A stretch of 64,000 nt of DNA from Ruegeria intermedia (GCF_900129345.1 NZ_FQVK01000001.1:124001-188000); one strand, 5' to 3'; counted from the first letter of the stretch, positions 54,482 through 62,822 are shown. Translations and numbers: made by a program. Notes: generated from the sequence alone by a model not told the origin.

Positions 54482-54990
54482 GAAGTTGAATCCCGCAGTT
54501 TCACATAGGCCCGACGCATATCAGCATCCATCATCGCTTCAAGAACTTTGCGGAATCCGGCAACCGCCTCGGGGCCGGCATCCTTGTAGGCCGCGCGCAT
54601 CCGGGCGCGCTGGGCGTCCGACAGCTGCGCTTCCAGCGCCTTGCCCTTTTCGGTCAGGTACAGGTGGCGTTCGCGCTTGTCGACGGTGCCGACCCGGCTC
54701 TCGACCAGGCCGTCGTCGATCAGCGTGCGCAGCACCCGGTTCAGCGACTGCTTGGTCACCCCCAGGATCGCCAGCAGGTTGTTCACCGTGGTGCCAGGCG
54801 CGCGGTTGATGAAATGGATCGCTCGGTGATGCGCCCGGCCATAGGCCATTTCGCTCAGTATGCGGTCGGGGTCGGCGGTAAAGCCGCGATAGGCGAAGAA
54901 CATCGCCTCGATCCCCTGCCGAAGCTGTTCGTCCGTCAGAAACAACAGGCTTTCTCCGCCAAAGACCGGGGCGGGGCGGATCTCGGACAT
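54478..54990 (-). CDS. petP: PetP-like MarR-family regulator
   Basis: A 170-aa winged-helix regulator. It shows the MarR core RAPGTTVNNLLAILGVTKQSLNRVLRTLIDDGLVESRVGTVDKRERHLYLTEKG. The ATG at 54990 is chosen because GAGG lies 6 bases upstream; an ATG at 55002 would add four residues. It is co-transcribed with petR and divergent from ilvE; a palindrome in the intergenic region may be its own operator. Confidence 0.87.
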   Translation of the reverse strand: MSEIRPAPVFGGESLLFLTDEQLRQGIEAMFFAYRGFTADPDRILSEMAYGRAHHRAIHFINRAPGTTVNNLLAILGVTKQSLNRVLRTLIDDGLVESRVGTVDKRERHLYLTEKGKALEAQLSDAQRARMRAAYKDAGPEAVAGFRKVLEAMMDADMRRAYVKLRDSTS

Positions 54991-55016
54991 ATCGGGCCTC
55001 ATTCGTTACACGCCCC

Positions 55017-55046
55017 GACTTTAAGTCAGCGTTATTGACATTCCAA
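55017..55046. promoter_or_regulatory. Divergent petP/ilvE control region with palindrome
   Basis: The 11-base palindrome GACTT-T-AAGTC (55017-55027) covers a possible minus-strand -10 (TTAAAG) of petP, whose -35 (TTGGAA) lies 16 bases away at 55041-55046. A second dyad, GTCA-N7-TGAC, runs into the ilvE -35. Binding by the MarR-type PetP is a reasonable guess. Confidence 0.35.
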
Positions 55047-55063
55047 GGGCGGACAGGTATCGA
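55035..55063 (+). promoter_or_regulatory. Predicted ilvE promoter
   Basis: A consensus -35 TTGACA, a 17-base spacer and TATCGA lie 86 bases before the ilvE ATG. The perfect -35 compensates for a weak -10. Confidence 0.55.
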
Positions 55064-55148
55064 ATCGCAGTTTTTGCGCAATTTTGTGTCCGGGTCGGAC
55101 CTAATTGACGCAACAATCGGAAATGTGGCCCGGGTCAGGAGGTTTCGG

Positions 55149-56015
55149 ATGGCGGGATATGACGATCGTGACGGTGTCATCTGGATGGATGGCGAATTTG
55201 TGCCCTGGCGCGATGCCAAGGTGCATGTCCTGACCCATGCGATGCACTATGCCAGCTCGGTCTTCGAAGGCGAGCGCGCCTACAACGGCAAGATCTTCAA
55301 AAGCCGCGAACATTCCGAGCGGTTGATCAAATCGGCCGAGGCGCTGGACATGCCGATGCCCTACACGGTCGATCAGATCGAGGCCGCCAAGGCCGAAACG
55401 CTGGAAAAAAGCGGCCTCAAGGACGCATATGTGCGCGCGCTGGTCTGGCGCGGCTCGGGCGAGGACATGGGCGTGGCCTCGGCGCGCAACCCGGTGCGCA
55501 TGGCCATCGCGGTCTGGCCCTGGGGCGCCTATTACGGTGACGCCAAGATGCAGGGCGCCAAGCTGGACATCGCTGAATGGAAACGGCCCAGCCCGGAAAC
55601 CATCCCGGTCCATGCCAAGGCGGCGGGGCTGTACATGATCTGCACCATCTCCAAGCACAAGGCCGAGGCCAAGGGCTGTTCGGATGCCTTGTTCATGGAT
55701 TACCGCGGTTATGTGGCCGAGGCGACCGGTGCCAACGTGTTCTTCGTCAAGGATGGCGAGGTGCATACGCCGCTGGCCGACTGCTTCCTGAACGGGATCA
55801 CCCGCCAGACGGTGATCCAGATGCTGAAAGACAAAGGCATCACCGTCCACGAACGCTACATCCTGCCCGAGGAGATGGCCGATTTCGAACAGTGCTGGCT
55901 GACCGGCACCGCGGCCGAGGTTACGCCGGTGGGCCAGATCGGAGAGTATACTTTCGAGGTCGGCGACCTGACCCGCGAGATCGCCAACGATTACGAACAG
56001 CTGGTCCGCAGCTGA
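55149..56015 (+). CDS. ilvE: Branched-chain amino acid aminotransferase
   Basis: A 288-aa fold-type IV PLP enzyme that transaminates Leu, Ile and Val. Diagnostic segments are VHVLTHAMHYASSVFEGERAYNG, YVRALVWRGSGEDMGV, HAKAAGLYMICTISKHKAEAKGCSDALFMDYRGYVAEATGANVF (with the PLP Lys and the E-A-T-G-A-N loop) and CWLTGTAAEVTPVGQI. AGGAGG precedes the ATG at 55149. It is followed by a hairpin terminator, so monocistronic. Confidence 0.94.
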   Translation: MAGYDDRDGVIWMDGEFVPWRDAKVHVLTHAMHYASSVFEGERAYNGKIFKSREHSERLIKSAEALDMPMPYTVDQIEAAKAETLEKSGLKDAYVRALVWRGSGEDMGVASARNPVRMAIAVWPWGAYYGDAKMQGAKLDIAEWKRPSPETIPVHAKAAGLYMICTISKHKAEAKGCSDALFMDYRGYVAEATGANVFFVKDGEVHTPLADCFLNGITRQTVIQMLKDKGITVHERYILPEEMADFEQCWLTGTAAEVTPVGQIGEYTFEVGDLTREIANDYEQLVRS

Positions 56016-56028
56016 TCCGACATCCGCG

Positions 56029-56058
56029 CGGGCGGTGGCCGACCGGCCTTGCCGCCCG
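56029..56058 (+). terminator. Likely terminator after ilvE
   Basis: CGGGCGG pairs with CCGCCCG, with inner GGCCG/CGGCC pairing. Only a weak T-rich stretch (GGTTTGTTG) follows, so it may be a stable hairpin helping rho-dependent ending. Confidence 0.45.
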
Positions 56059-56123
56059 TCCGGGGTTTGTTGCAGATCGTCCGCTGCGCTGGACGGTCGG
56101 GTGCGAATCCGTATCCTTGGCGC

Positions 56124-57074
56124 ATGTTGGACCTGCTCAGCGATATCCTGACGCGCCTGTCCCTGCGGGGTACCCTGTATTTCCGCACCTCGTTCACGCC
56201 GCCCTTCGGCGTGCAGGTGCCTGCATTCGAAAACGTCGCCCGGTTTCACTTCGTCCAGCGCGGAGAGCTGAAGGTGCATGTGTCCACCACCGGCGAGACC
56301 CTGCGGTTGCGGCAGGGGGATCTGATCCTGATCCCGCACGGAGCCGCGCATGCGCTGCTGTGCAACGAGGTCCGGCCCGTGGATGCTCTGCCGCTGGAGC
56401 AGGTCCTGGACCGGGCCGGCTACAAAGGTGACGGTGTGCTGGTCTATGGCGGAGCCGAGCAGGACCGCGACACGCAACTGATCTGCGGGCATTTCTCGTT
56501 TGCCGGTCCGGCCGGGCGGCGCGGCACCGGGCATATGCTGATCGACCGTCTGCCGCCCTATATCCTGATCGAGAATTACGGCGAATCCGCCGGGGCCTGG
56601 ATCGAGGCGACGCTGCGGATGATCGAATCCGAGGTTGCGGGCGCCCGGATCGGCGGGGACCTGATCGCGCTGAAACTGTCCGAGGTTCTGTTCGCCCAGG
56701 CGATCCGCGCCTATCTGAAACATCAAAGCCCCACCGATGCGGCCCTGTCGGGCTTCGCCGATCCACGTATCTCGCGCGCGCTGGGCGCCTTCCACCGCGA
56801 CCCGGCCCGCGAGTGGAGCGTGGCATCGCTGGCGCGTGAAGCCGGCATGTCGCGCACGACCTTCGCGCAGCTGTTCACCCAGAAGATGGGCGCCACGCCC
56901 ATGCAATACCTGACCGACTGGCGTATGCAGATCGCCTGCCACGGACTGATCGAAAGCCGCTGGAACGTGGCCGACGCGGCGGCTCAGGTCGGTTATGCCT
57001 CCGAGGCGGCGTTTTCGCGGGTTTTCAAGAAGCAGATCGGTCTGTCTCCGGCCGCCTACAGGGCGATGCACTGA
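56124..57074 (+). CDS. AraC-family transcriptional regulator (cupin_6/AraC type)
   Basis: A 316-aa regulator. The N-terminal cupin-like domain (about 20-190) shows FHFVQRGELKVH, LRQGDLILIPHGAAHAL and LLIDRLPPYILIEN. The C-terminal AraC DNA-binding domain has WSVASLAREAGMSRTTFAQLFTQKMGATPMQYLTDWRMQIACHGL and NVADAAAQVGYASEAAFSRVFKKQIGLSPAAYR. The ATG at 56124 starts the conserved MLDLLSDILTRLSLRGTLYFRTSF. The next gene encodes a small membrane protein, with a two-turn direct repeat in between suited to AraC binding. Confidence 0.92.
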   Translation: MLDLLSDILTRLSLRGTLYFRTSFTPPFGVQVPAFENVARFHFVQRGELKVHVSTTGETLRLRQGDLILIPHGAAHALLCNEVRPVDALPLEQVLDRAGYKGDGVLVYGGAEQDRDTQLICGHFSFAGPAGRRGTGHMLIDRLPPYILIENYGESAGAWIEATLRMIESEVAGARIGGDLIALKLSEVLFAQAIRAYLKHQSPTDAALSGFADPRISRALGAFHRDPAREWSVASLAREAGMSRTTFAQLFTQKMGATPMQYLTDWRMQIACHGLIESRWNVADAAAQVGYASEAAFSRVFKKQIGLSPAAYRAMH

Positions 57075-57090
57075 TCCGGCGAACTGGCGG

Positions 57091-57119
57091 ACGATCTGCA
57101 AGATATTTCAAACGATCTG
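57091..57119. promoter_or_regulatory. Probable AraC-type operator (direct repeat, 21-base period)
   Basis: ACGATCTG occurs at 57091-57098 and 57112-57119, exactly 21 bases apart, as in araI-like sites. A possible -10 (CATATC, 57144-57149) starts 24 bases after the second repeat, which would place the -35 hexamer directly against the site. A separate inverted repeat, CCTTGAT-N9-ATCAAGG, lies at 57149-57171 before the start codon. Confidence 0.5.
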
Positions 57120-57183
57120 GGCTGCTGCGTTCGGGCTGGCGAACATATCCTTGATCCATCGTCAATCAAGGAAAGGAAACTTC

Positions 57184-57549
57184 ATGTCTCTGCGTTTCGT
57201 TACCCGCACCATTCATGCCTATCTGGACTACCCGGTTGCCCTGGCCCTGATGGGGTTGCCATTTCTTCTGGGACTGGGCGCGTCGAACCCGATTGCGCTG
57301 TGGCTGTCGGTGGCCACCGGCGTGGCGGCTTTCGTGCTGACGGTGCTGACGGATCATCACCTGGGCGTCTGGCGCGTGCTGCCCTACAGGTTTCACCTGG
57401 CCGTCGATCTGCTGGTGGGGCTCACCTTCCTGTTCGCGCCCAGCCTGTTCGGCTTCACCGGTCTGGATGCGGTCTACTACTGGCTGAATGGCGCCGCTGT
57501 GGTGGCCGTAATCTCGCTCAGCGCGCCTGACCAGACAGCCACCGCCTGA
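57184..57549 (+). CDS. Small four-span membrane protein (SPW-like)
   Basis: A 121-aa inner-membrane protein with four predicted spans: about 17-33 (ALALMGLPFLLGLGA), 37-56 (IALWLSVATGVAAFVLTVL), 71-88 (FHLAVDLLVGLTFLFAPS) and 96-114 (AVYYWLNGAAVVAVISLS). The paired D...ALMGLPF/LG and A...YYWLNGAAV pattern resembles SPW-repeat membrane proteins. AAAGGAAA precedes the ATG. It is probably the target of the preceding AraC regulator and ends in its own hairpin. Function unknown. Confidence 0.75.
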   Translation: MSLRFVTRTIHAYLDYPVALALMGLPFLLGLGASNPIALWLSVATGVAAFVLTVLTDHHLGVWRVLPYRFHLAVDLLVGLTFLFAPSLFGFTGLDAVYYWLNGAAVVAVISLSAPDQTATA

Positions 57550-57556
57550 CCCCTTG

Positions 57557-57585
57557 CTCCGGCCATTTGGCCGGGGCGAATTTTG
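57557..57585 (+). terminator. Likely terminator after the small membrane protein
   Basis: CTCCGGCC pairs with GGCCGGGG around ATTT, followed by CGAATTTT. It begins 8 bases after the stop at 57549. Confidence 0.55.
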
Positions 57586-57654
57586 GTCTTGAAAAGTCCG
57601 ACAGAAACTGTCAGTTTTAGCCCAACGCCAGATACCCCGGTATCAAGCCTTTGA

Positions 57655-57728
57655 TTCCGAGACGGCCTGCACGCCAAGCCGTACACCCGCGAGGGCGCGC
57701 CACCGTCTCGGAAACGATCTCGGAAAGG
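57655..57728 (+). promoter_or_regulatory. Candidate RNA switch in the leader of a Cys-rich microprotein
   Basis: TTCCGAGACGG (57655-57665) is an exact 11-base complement of CCGTCTCGGAA (57703-57713). A second copy of TCTCGGAAA (57718-57726) contains the ribosome site of the following ORF, so the first arm can pair either with copy 1 (site open) or with copy 2 (site hidden). Two further palindromes lie upstream, GACAG-AAA-CTGTC (57600-57612) and GATACC-CC-GGTATC (57631-57644). Interpretation as a switch is inference. Confidence 0.45.
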
Positions 57729-57735
57729 CTCCGCG

Positions 57736-57942
57736 ATGCGCGACCCGATACTTGAACTTCTGTCCAGTTCAGACCTGCCCCTTGGCAGCGGGTGCTGCGC
57801 CGATGGCGACCTGGTGGCCTACCTGGACTGCAAATGCCAGGACGGACGCTGTGACCGGGCGGCCGGGGTCGCGGACGCCCGGATCGCCACTGTCCCACAG
57901 AGCACGCCGGCGGCACCGGCAAGTGGTGCCGTCCCGCGTTGA
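57736..57942 (+). CDS. Cys-rich microprotein of unknown function
   Basis: A 68-aa candidate gene. The first half is MRDPILELLSSSDLPLG followed by GCCADGD and DCKCQDGRCD, giving five Cys within about 20 residues, a metal- or cluster-binding look. The second half is Ala/Pro-rich and probably disordered. GGAAAGG lies 7 bases before the ATG. No signal peptide. It is short and convergent with cobO (4-base gap), so the call rests on the ribosome site, Cys pattern and structured leader. Confidence 0.5.
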   Translation: MRDPILELLSSSDLPLGSGCCADGDLVAYLDCKCQDGRCDRAAGVADARIATVPQSTPAAPASGAVPR

Positions 57943-57946
57943 CCGA

Positions 57947-58546
57947 TCAGAAATCGACGCCGCGCTGGGCCTTGATGCCGGCCTGGAACGGGTGCTTCTC
58001 CTCGGTCATTTCGGTGACCAGATCGGCATAGTCGCGCAGCGCCTGCGGCGCGTCGCGGCCGGTCAGGAACACGCTGGTCCGGTCCGAGCGGGCCTTCAGC
58101 CCCTCGATCACCGCGTCCACCGACAGATATTCATAGCGTAGGGCGATGTTGATCTCGTCCAGCACCACAAGGTCATAGTCGCCGCTGGACATCAGGTCGC
58201 GCGCCTTGTCGAAGGCGGCGGTGGCGGCGGCGATGTCGCGCTCGCGGTCCTGGGTGTCCCAGGTGAAGCCTTCGCCCATCGTGTGCCAGGTGACCAGATC
58301 GCGCTCTTCGAAGAACCGCCGCTCGCCGGTCTTCCATTTGCCCTTGATGAACTGCACCACGGCGACCTTGTGGCCCCAGCCCAATGCGCGGATCACCACG
58401 CCGAACGCGGCCGAGGATTTGCCCTTGCCCTTGCCGGTGTTGATCAGCACCAGCCCGCGGCCGGGATCCACGGCCTCGGACACTTTCTTGCGGTGCTGGG
58501 CCTGCACCTGTTGCATCTTCTGTTTGTGGTCCCGTGCGTCGCTCAT
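57947..58546 (-). CDS. cobO: Cob(I)yrinic acid a,c-diamide adenosyltransferase
   Basis: A 199-aa CobA/CobO-type corrinoid adenosyltransferase attaching the 5'-deoxyadenosyl ligand in cobalamin synthesis. The P-loop is LINTGKGKGKSSAAFGV, followed by VVQFIKGKWKTGE, FFEERD and VVLDEINIALRYEYL. The BtuR-like length and VTEMTEEKHPFQAGIKAQRGVDF end are typical. Other cob genes are not in the window. Confidence 0.95.
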   Translation of the reverse strand: MSDARDHKQKMQQVQAQHRKKVSEAVDPGRGLVLINTGKGKGKSSAAFGVVIRALGWGHKVAVVQFIKGKWKTGERRFFEERDLVTWHTMGEGFTWDTQDRERDIAAATAAFDKARDLMSSGDYDLVVLDEINIALRYEYLSVDAVIEGLKARSDRTSVFLTGRDAPQALRDYADLVTEMTEEKHPFQAGIKAQRGVDF

Positions 58547-58602
58547 GGCAAAACCTCGTTGATTGTCCGCGCCACCCTAGGCGATGGGCGCGAAAGGTAA
58601 AG

Positions 58603-59538
58603 TCAGGGTTTGTGATCGGTCAGCGACCGCGCCTTGCCGCGTTCCAGACCCAGCTGGTGTTCGCGCCAGATCACCACCGCATTGCCGGCGATCACCAGCG
58701 CCGCCCCCAGCAGGATCGCCAGGGTCGGCAGCTCGTCGAACCAGACATAGCCGATGAAGATCGCAAACAGCATCGACGTATAGTCATAGGGCGCCAGCAT
58801 CGAGGCCTGCCCGAACCGGTAGGACGAGGTCACCAGAATCTGCGCAACGCCGCCGATCAACCCCATCGTGATCAGGATCAGCAGCTGGTTCAGGGTCGGC
58901 ATGGTCCAGCCCCAGAACACGGTCAGCGCTGACAGCAGCGTGGCGGTCATCGAGAAATAGAAGACGATCGCGGCGGGGTGATCGACCTGCACCAGTTGCC
59001 GGATGTGGATCTGTACAAAGCCACGGGCCACGGTCGCGCCCAGCACGCACAGCGCGCCGATCGTGGCGCCGGTGCCCAGATCGGCCGAGCCCAGCCGGGG
59101 CCAGATCATGATCAGCACACCCAGCAGCCCGATCGCCACCGCGCCGATGCGGATCAGGCGGATGCGCTCGCCCAGCAGCAGCGCCGCAAGAATCAGGGTG
59201 AAGATCGGGGTGGCATAGCCGATCGCCGTGACCTCGGGCAGGGGCAGCAGGCTGAGCCCGGTGAAGGTCAGGCCCATGGCGGTGGTGCCCAGCACTCCGC
59301 GCCAGAAATGGCCCATGGGTTTCCTGACGACGAAGCCCTGCGCCAGTTCCCCGCGCGAGATCAGCCAGGCCACGATCACCGGCACCGCGAAAAGCGAACG
59401 GAAAAACACCATCTGGCCCGGCGGGAAATCGGCCGACAGCGCCTTGACCAGCGCCGACATCGCCGTGAACAGGAACAGCGCGCTGAGTTTCAGCGTCACG
59501 GCCAGCACGGGGCGATGAGAGGTCAGGGATTGGGCCAT
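58603..59538 (-). CDS. DMT-superfamily (EamA) transporter
   Basis: A 311-aa inner-membrane protein with ten predicted spans in two EamA halves. The first half includes LSALFLFTAMSALVKALS and PGQMVFFRSLFAVPVIVAWL; the second starts near GTGATIGALCVLGATVARGFVQI. It resembles the RhaT/YdcZ-like exporters of metabolites or amino acids. The substrate is unknown. The ATG at 59538 is the family start. It lies 32 bases downstream of the HD hydrolase gene and 56 bases upstream of cobO. Confidence 0.88.
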   Translation of the reverse strand: MAQSLTSHRPVLAVTLKLSALFLFTAMSALVKALSADFPPGQMVFFRSLFAVPVIVAWLISRGELAQGFVVRKPMGHFWRGVLGTTAMGLTFTGLSLLPLPEVTAIGYATPIFTLILAALLLGERIRLIRIGAVAIGLLGVLIMIWPRLGSADLGTGATIGALCVLGATVARGFVQIHIRQLVQVDHPAAIVFYFSMTATLLSALTVFWGWTMPTLNQLLILITMGLIGGVAQILVTSSYRFGQASMLAPYDYTSMLFAIFIGYVWFDELPTLAILLGAALVIAGNAVVIWREHQLGLERGKARSLTDHKP

Positions 59539-59570
59539 CGGCGCGACCCTGCGCCTTTGCGCGGCAAAGA

Positions 59571-60254
59571 TCAACGGGTCGGATTGGGGCGTGTCCAGCT
59601 GTCGGGCAGGGGGCTGCCGATCTCTTCGGCGAATTCGGTCAGAAACCGGATCATGCGCCGGACCCGTTGCTGCGCGATCTGCCGTCCGGCCTGGGTCAGC
59701 ATGTCGTCGGGCAGGGCCAGCAGCTTCACCTTCCAATGGTCGATGGAATAGTGCAGATCGTCCAGCGGCCGGTGCGATGCGAACGGATCGGCCGGATCAT
59801 AGAGCGTCCGCCCCAAAGCGCCGGACACCGAGAAATTCCGTGCGATCCCGATGGCGCCCAGCGCATCCAGCCGGTCGGCATCGCGCAGGATGCGCGCCTC
59901 GGGCGTCTCGGGCGGGATGTTGGCGGAAAAACTGTGCGCCTCGATTGCGTGGCGGGTGGCGGCGATCTGGGCATCGCTCAGGCCCAGTTCCCGCAGAACA
60001 GGCTCGGACTCCTCGGCCGACCGGCGCGAGGCCAGGTGTCGGTCGGGGTCGTTCTTGGGCAGGTTGACCAGATCGTGCAGATAGCAGGCCGCCAGCAGCA
60101 CGGTCCTGTCGGTCTGCGCGTCGGCGATGGCGCGGGCATTGACCCAGACACGGTCCAGATGGGCCAGGTCATGGGCCGGGTCGGTGATCATCCGCTGCGC
60201 GACGACCGCGCGCAGGCGGTCGCGCAGCTCAGCCAATCCGTCCACGGTTCTCAC
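59571..60254 (-). CDS. HD-domain phosphohydrolase
   Basis: A 227-aa HD-superfamily protein. The metal-binding pattern is [14 protein letters not shown] (His), [17 protein letters not shown] (His-Asp), [12 protein letters not shown] (His) and [20 protein letters not shown] (Asp). This arrangement matches YedJ-like metal-dependent phosphohydrolases. The GTG at 60254 overlaps the aroC end by 26 bases; a GTG at 60245, with GGTGAG upstream, is an alternative. Substrate unknown. Confidence 0.83.
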   Translation of the reverse strand: MRTVDGLAELRDRLRAVVAQRMITDPAHDLAHLDRVWVNARAIADAQTDRTVLLAACYLHDLVNLPKNDPDRHLASRRSAEESEPVLRELGLSDAQIAATRHAIEAHSFSANIPPETPEARILRDADRLDALGAIGIARNFSVSGALGRTLYDPADPFASHRPLDDLHYSIDHWKVKLLALPDDMLTQAGRQIAQQRVRRMIRFLTEFAEEIGSPLPDSWTRPNPTR

Positions 60255-61329
60255 CGATCTGGCCGCGATGCAGCAGCAGGTGGTCCAGGATCACGCAGGC
60301 CATCATCGCCTCGCCCACCGGCACGGCGCGGATGCCGACGCAGGGGTCGTGGCGCCCCTTGGTGATGATCTCGGTCTCTTCGCCCGATTTGGTGATGGTC
60401 TTGCGGGTGGTCAGGATCGACGAGGTGGGCTTGACCGCGAAACGCACCACGATGTCCTGCCCGGTCGAGATGCCGCCCAGGATGCCGCCCGCGTGGTTCG
60501 AGCTGTATTGCGGGCCGTCCTGACCCATGAAGATTTCGTCGGCATTGGCCTCTCCGGTAAGCTCGGCGGCGGCCATGCCTTCGCCGATCTCGACGCCTTT
60601 GACGGCGTTGATCGACATCATCGCCGCTGCCAGATCGGTGTCGAGCTTGCCATAGACCGGCGCGCCCAGGCCCGCGGGAACGCCACGCGCCACCACTTCG
60701 ACCACCGCGCCGACCGAGTTGCCGGATTTGCGCAGGTCATCGAGATAGGCCGCCCAGTCCTCGGCGGCTTGTGCATCCGGGGTCCAGAACGGGTTCTGTT
60801 CGATCTGCGCCCAGTCAAAGTTGGCCCGGTCGATCCGGTGCGGGCCGATCTGGGTCATGTAGCCGGTGATCTGGACATTGGGCGCGAACTGTTTGATCGC
60901 CTCGCGCGCCAGCCCGCCCGCAGCCACCCGCGCCGCCGTTTCCCGGGCCGAGCTGCGCCCGCCGCCGCGATAGTCGCGGATGCCGTATTTCTGCCAATAG
61001 GTGATGTCAGCATGGCCGGGGCGGAACTTGTCGATGATGTCCCCGTAATCCTTCGAGCGTTGATCGGTATTCTCGATCATCAGCTGGACGGGCGTGCCGG
61101 TTGTCTGGCCCTCGAACACGCCCGACAGGATTTTCACCTGATCGGGCTCGCGTCGCTGGGTGGTGAACTTGTTCTGCCCCGGTTTGCGCTTGTCCAGCCA
61201 GTGCTGGATCATGCCCTCGTCGATCGGGACGCCGGGCGGGCAGCCATCCACCGTGGCGCCCAGTGCGGGGCCGTGGCTTTCACCCCAGGTGGTGACGCGG
61301 AAAAGGTGTCCAAAGCTGTTCATCGACAT
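60229..61329 (-). CDS. aroC: Chorismate synthase
   Basis: A 366-aa enzyme converting EPSP to chorismate, the last step of the shikimate pathway, using reduced FMN. Motifs: [22 protein letters not shown] at the N-terminus, [25 protein letters not shown] FMN/substrate region ([15 protein letters not shown]), and [26 protein letters not shown]. It is the first gene of aroC-HD-DMT on the minus strand, 94 bases downstream of ribH. Confidence 0.97.
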   Translation of the reverse strand: MSMNSFGHLFRVTTWGESHGPALGATVDGCPPGVPIDEGMIQHWLDKRKPGQNKFTTQRREPDQVKILSGVFEGQTTGTPVQLMIENTDQRSKDYGDIIDKFRPGHADITYWQKYGIRDYRGGGRSSARETAARVAAGGLAREAIKQFAPNVQITGYMTQIGPHRIDRANFDWAQIEQNPFWTPDAQAAEDWAAYLDDLRKSGNSVGAVVEVVARGVPAGLGAPVYGKLDTDLAAAMMSINAVKGVEIGEGMAAAELTGEANADEIFMGQDGPQYSSNHAGGILGGISTGQDIVVRFAVKPTSSILTTRKTITKSGEETEIITKGRHDPCVGIRAVPVGEAMMACVILDHLLLHRGQIGENRGRIG

Positions 61330-61423
61330 GGGGCGTGCTCCTTTGAGGGTCGTGATTAACGGCGAGAGCCTGCCGCCTCAAGCGGATTTGCGGTTGGGGC
61401 ATCGCTGCCCCAACCCGGTGTGC

Positions 61424-61864
61424 CTAGGCCGCACGGGTCAGTGCGGCGCGGGTTTCGACGATTTTCAGCGCCGCCCGGGCCGCCTCGCGCCCCTTTTCCA
61501 CGAAATGCGCGCGGTAGATGGCGGTGTGATGGTCGGTTTCCTGGTATTGGTGCGGCGTCAGCGACACCGACAGGACCGGCACGCCGGTTTCCAGCCCCGC
61601 GCGCATCAGCCCGTCAACCACGGCCTGCGCGACGAAATCGTGCCGGTAGATGCCGCCATCGACCACAAAGGCCGCGCAGGCCACGGCGGCATAGCGGCCC
61701 GTTTGGGCCAGGTCGCGGGCCAGCAGGGGCATCTCGAACGCGCCCGGCACGTCGAACACATCGACCTGATCGGCGGGGATCAGCTCCAGAAAACCGTCCA
61801 GCGCGCGGTCGACGATATCGGCATGCCAATTGGCTTTGACGAAAGCATAGCGGGTGTGTGTCAT
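61424..61864 (-). CDS. ribH: 6,7-dimethyl-8-ribityllumazine synthase, RibH2 type
   Basis: A 146-aa lumazine synthase. YAFVKANWHADIVDRALDGF and VFDVPGAFEMPLLARDLAQTGRYAAVACAAFVVDGGIYRHDFVA match the Brucella/Mesorhizobium RibH2 subgroup, which forms decamers, rather than icosahedral RibH1. It condenses the ribitylamino uracil with dihydroxybutanone phosphate. AAAGGAG precedes the ATG. It stands alone behind an FMN riboswitch; a second RibH with ribE/ribD/ribB is expected elsewhere in the genome. Confidence 0.93.
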   Translation of the reverse strand: MTHTRYAFVKANWHADIVDRALDGFLELIPADQVDVFDVPGAFEMPLLARDLAQTGRYAAVACAAFVVDGGIYRHDFVAQAVVDGLMRAGLETGVPVLSVSLTPHQYQETDHHTAIYRAHFVEKGREAARAALKIVETRAALTRAA

Positions 61865-61984
61865 CGTGATCTCCTTTCAGCTTGGTGGCCTGCTGGCGGG
61901 TGCGAACGGTTTCGCGGCCAGCGTGGCATGACACGTCACCCAAGGCGATCACGGACAGACGCGCCCTTGGCGGGGCGCGCTGCT

Positions 61985-62133
61985 CGTTCTCTTTCATCCG
62001 GACTGTAACCGTCGGCCCTGGCCTCTCACCAGATCTGCTGACACTCTGTCGGTTGGATGACAGAGCCGCTCGCGGGCTGACGGGCCGGGGCCCGCATACC
62101 GCCGGTGGGGAATTTCGCCCCGCCCTGAGAACG
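61985..62133 (-). ncRNA. FMN riboswitch (RFN element) controlling ribH
   Basis: Reading the minus strand, the conserved blocks appear in order: CAGGGCGGGGCGAAATTCCC, ACCGGCGGTATG, GCCCGCGAGCGG, GATCTGGTGAGAGGCCAGGG, CCGACGGTTACAGTCCGGA and TGAAAGAGAACG. This is a complete RFN element. Between it and the ribH start a GCGCGCCC/GGGCGCGT hairpin without a T run could be the expression platform. The 326-base gap to paiB is otherwise empty. Confidence 0.96.
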
Positions 62134-62190
62134 GCGCGACCTTGCCAAGCGTGCGCGCGATCTGCAAGACCTGTCTGCAGGAGGACGGCC

Positions 62191-62805
62191 ATGCACCCCA
62201 ACCCAGCCTTTCGCGCCGAGGACCGCGCCCGTCATGTGGAGTTTGCCCGTGGCCGAGGGTTCGGCGTGCTGGCGCTGTCGGTCGACGGCCCGCCATTGAT
62301 CAGCCATGTGCCCTTTCTGCTGTCAAAGGACGGCGCGGTGGCCGAGCTGCATCTGGTGCGGTCTAACCCGATCGTGCGGGCGCTGGCCAACCCGCAGGAG
62401 GCGCGGATCGCGGTTCAGGGGCCCGACGGCTATGTTTCGCCCGATTGGTACGGGGTCGCGGATCAGGTCCCCACATGGAACTATGTGGCGGTCCACCTGA
62501 CCGGCCGGCTGGAATTGCAGCCCCCCGACCGGTTGCGCGATCTTCTGGACCGGCAATCGGCGTTTTTCGAACAGCGGCTGCAACCCAAGCCGCCCTGGCG
62601 CGCCGACAAGATGGACCCGGCGGCGCTGGAGCGCATGATGCGCATGATCGTGCCCTGCCGGATGCAGATCACCCAGATCGACGGCACTTGGAAACTGAAC
62701 CAGAACAAGCCCGAGGCGGCGCGGCTGGCCGCGGCCGGGCATGTCGAACAGGCCGGGATCGGCACCGAGCTTGGTCAACTGGCCGCCCTGATGCGGGACA
62801 GTTGA
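62191..62805 (+). CDS. PaiB-like FMN-binding protein
   Basis: A 204-aa protein of the PaiB/FMN-binding split-barrel family. It has LISHVPFLLSKDGAVAELHLVRSNPIVRAL, VSPDWYGVADQVPTWNYVAVHLTGRLEL (the W-Y-N-P-x-VPTWNY flavin motif) and TWKLNQNKPEAARLA. AGGAGG precedes the ATG. It is divergent from the FMN riboswitch/ribH unit, 58 bases from the riboswitch edge. Described members are linked to sporulation or protease regulation in Bacillus, so the role here is open. Confidence 0.9.
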   Translation: MHPNPAFRAEDRARHVEFARGRGFGVLALSVDGPPLISHVPFLLSKDGAVAELHLVRSNPIVRALANPQEARIAVQGPDGYVSPDWYGVADQVPTWNYVAVHLTGRLELQPPDRLRDLLDRQSAFFEQRLQPKPPWRADKMDPAALERMMRMIVPCRMQITQIDGTWKLNQNKPEAARLAAAGHVEQAGIGTELGQLAALMRDS

Positions 62806-62822
62806 CCGGTGCCGGGTTGGGT

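Noticed and set aside
57149..57171. FNR box before the small membrane protein (TTGAT...ATCAA)
   Set aside because: The half-sites are separated by nine bases instead of four, so they cannot be an FNR site.
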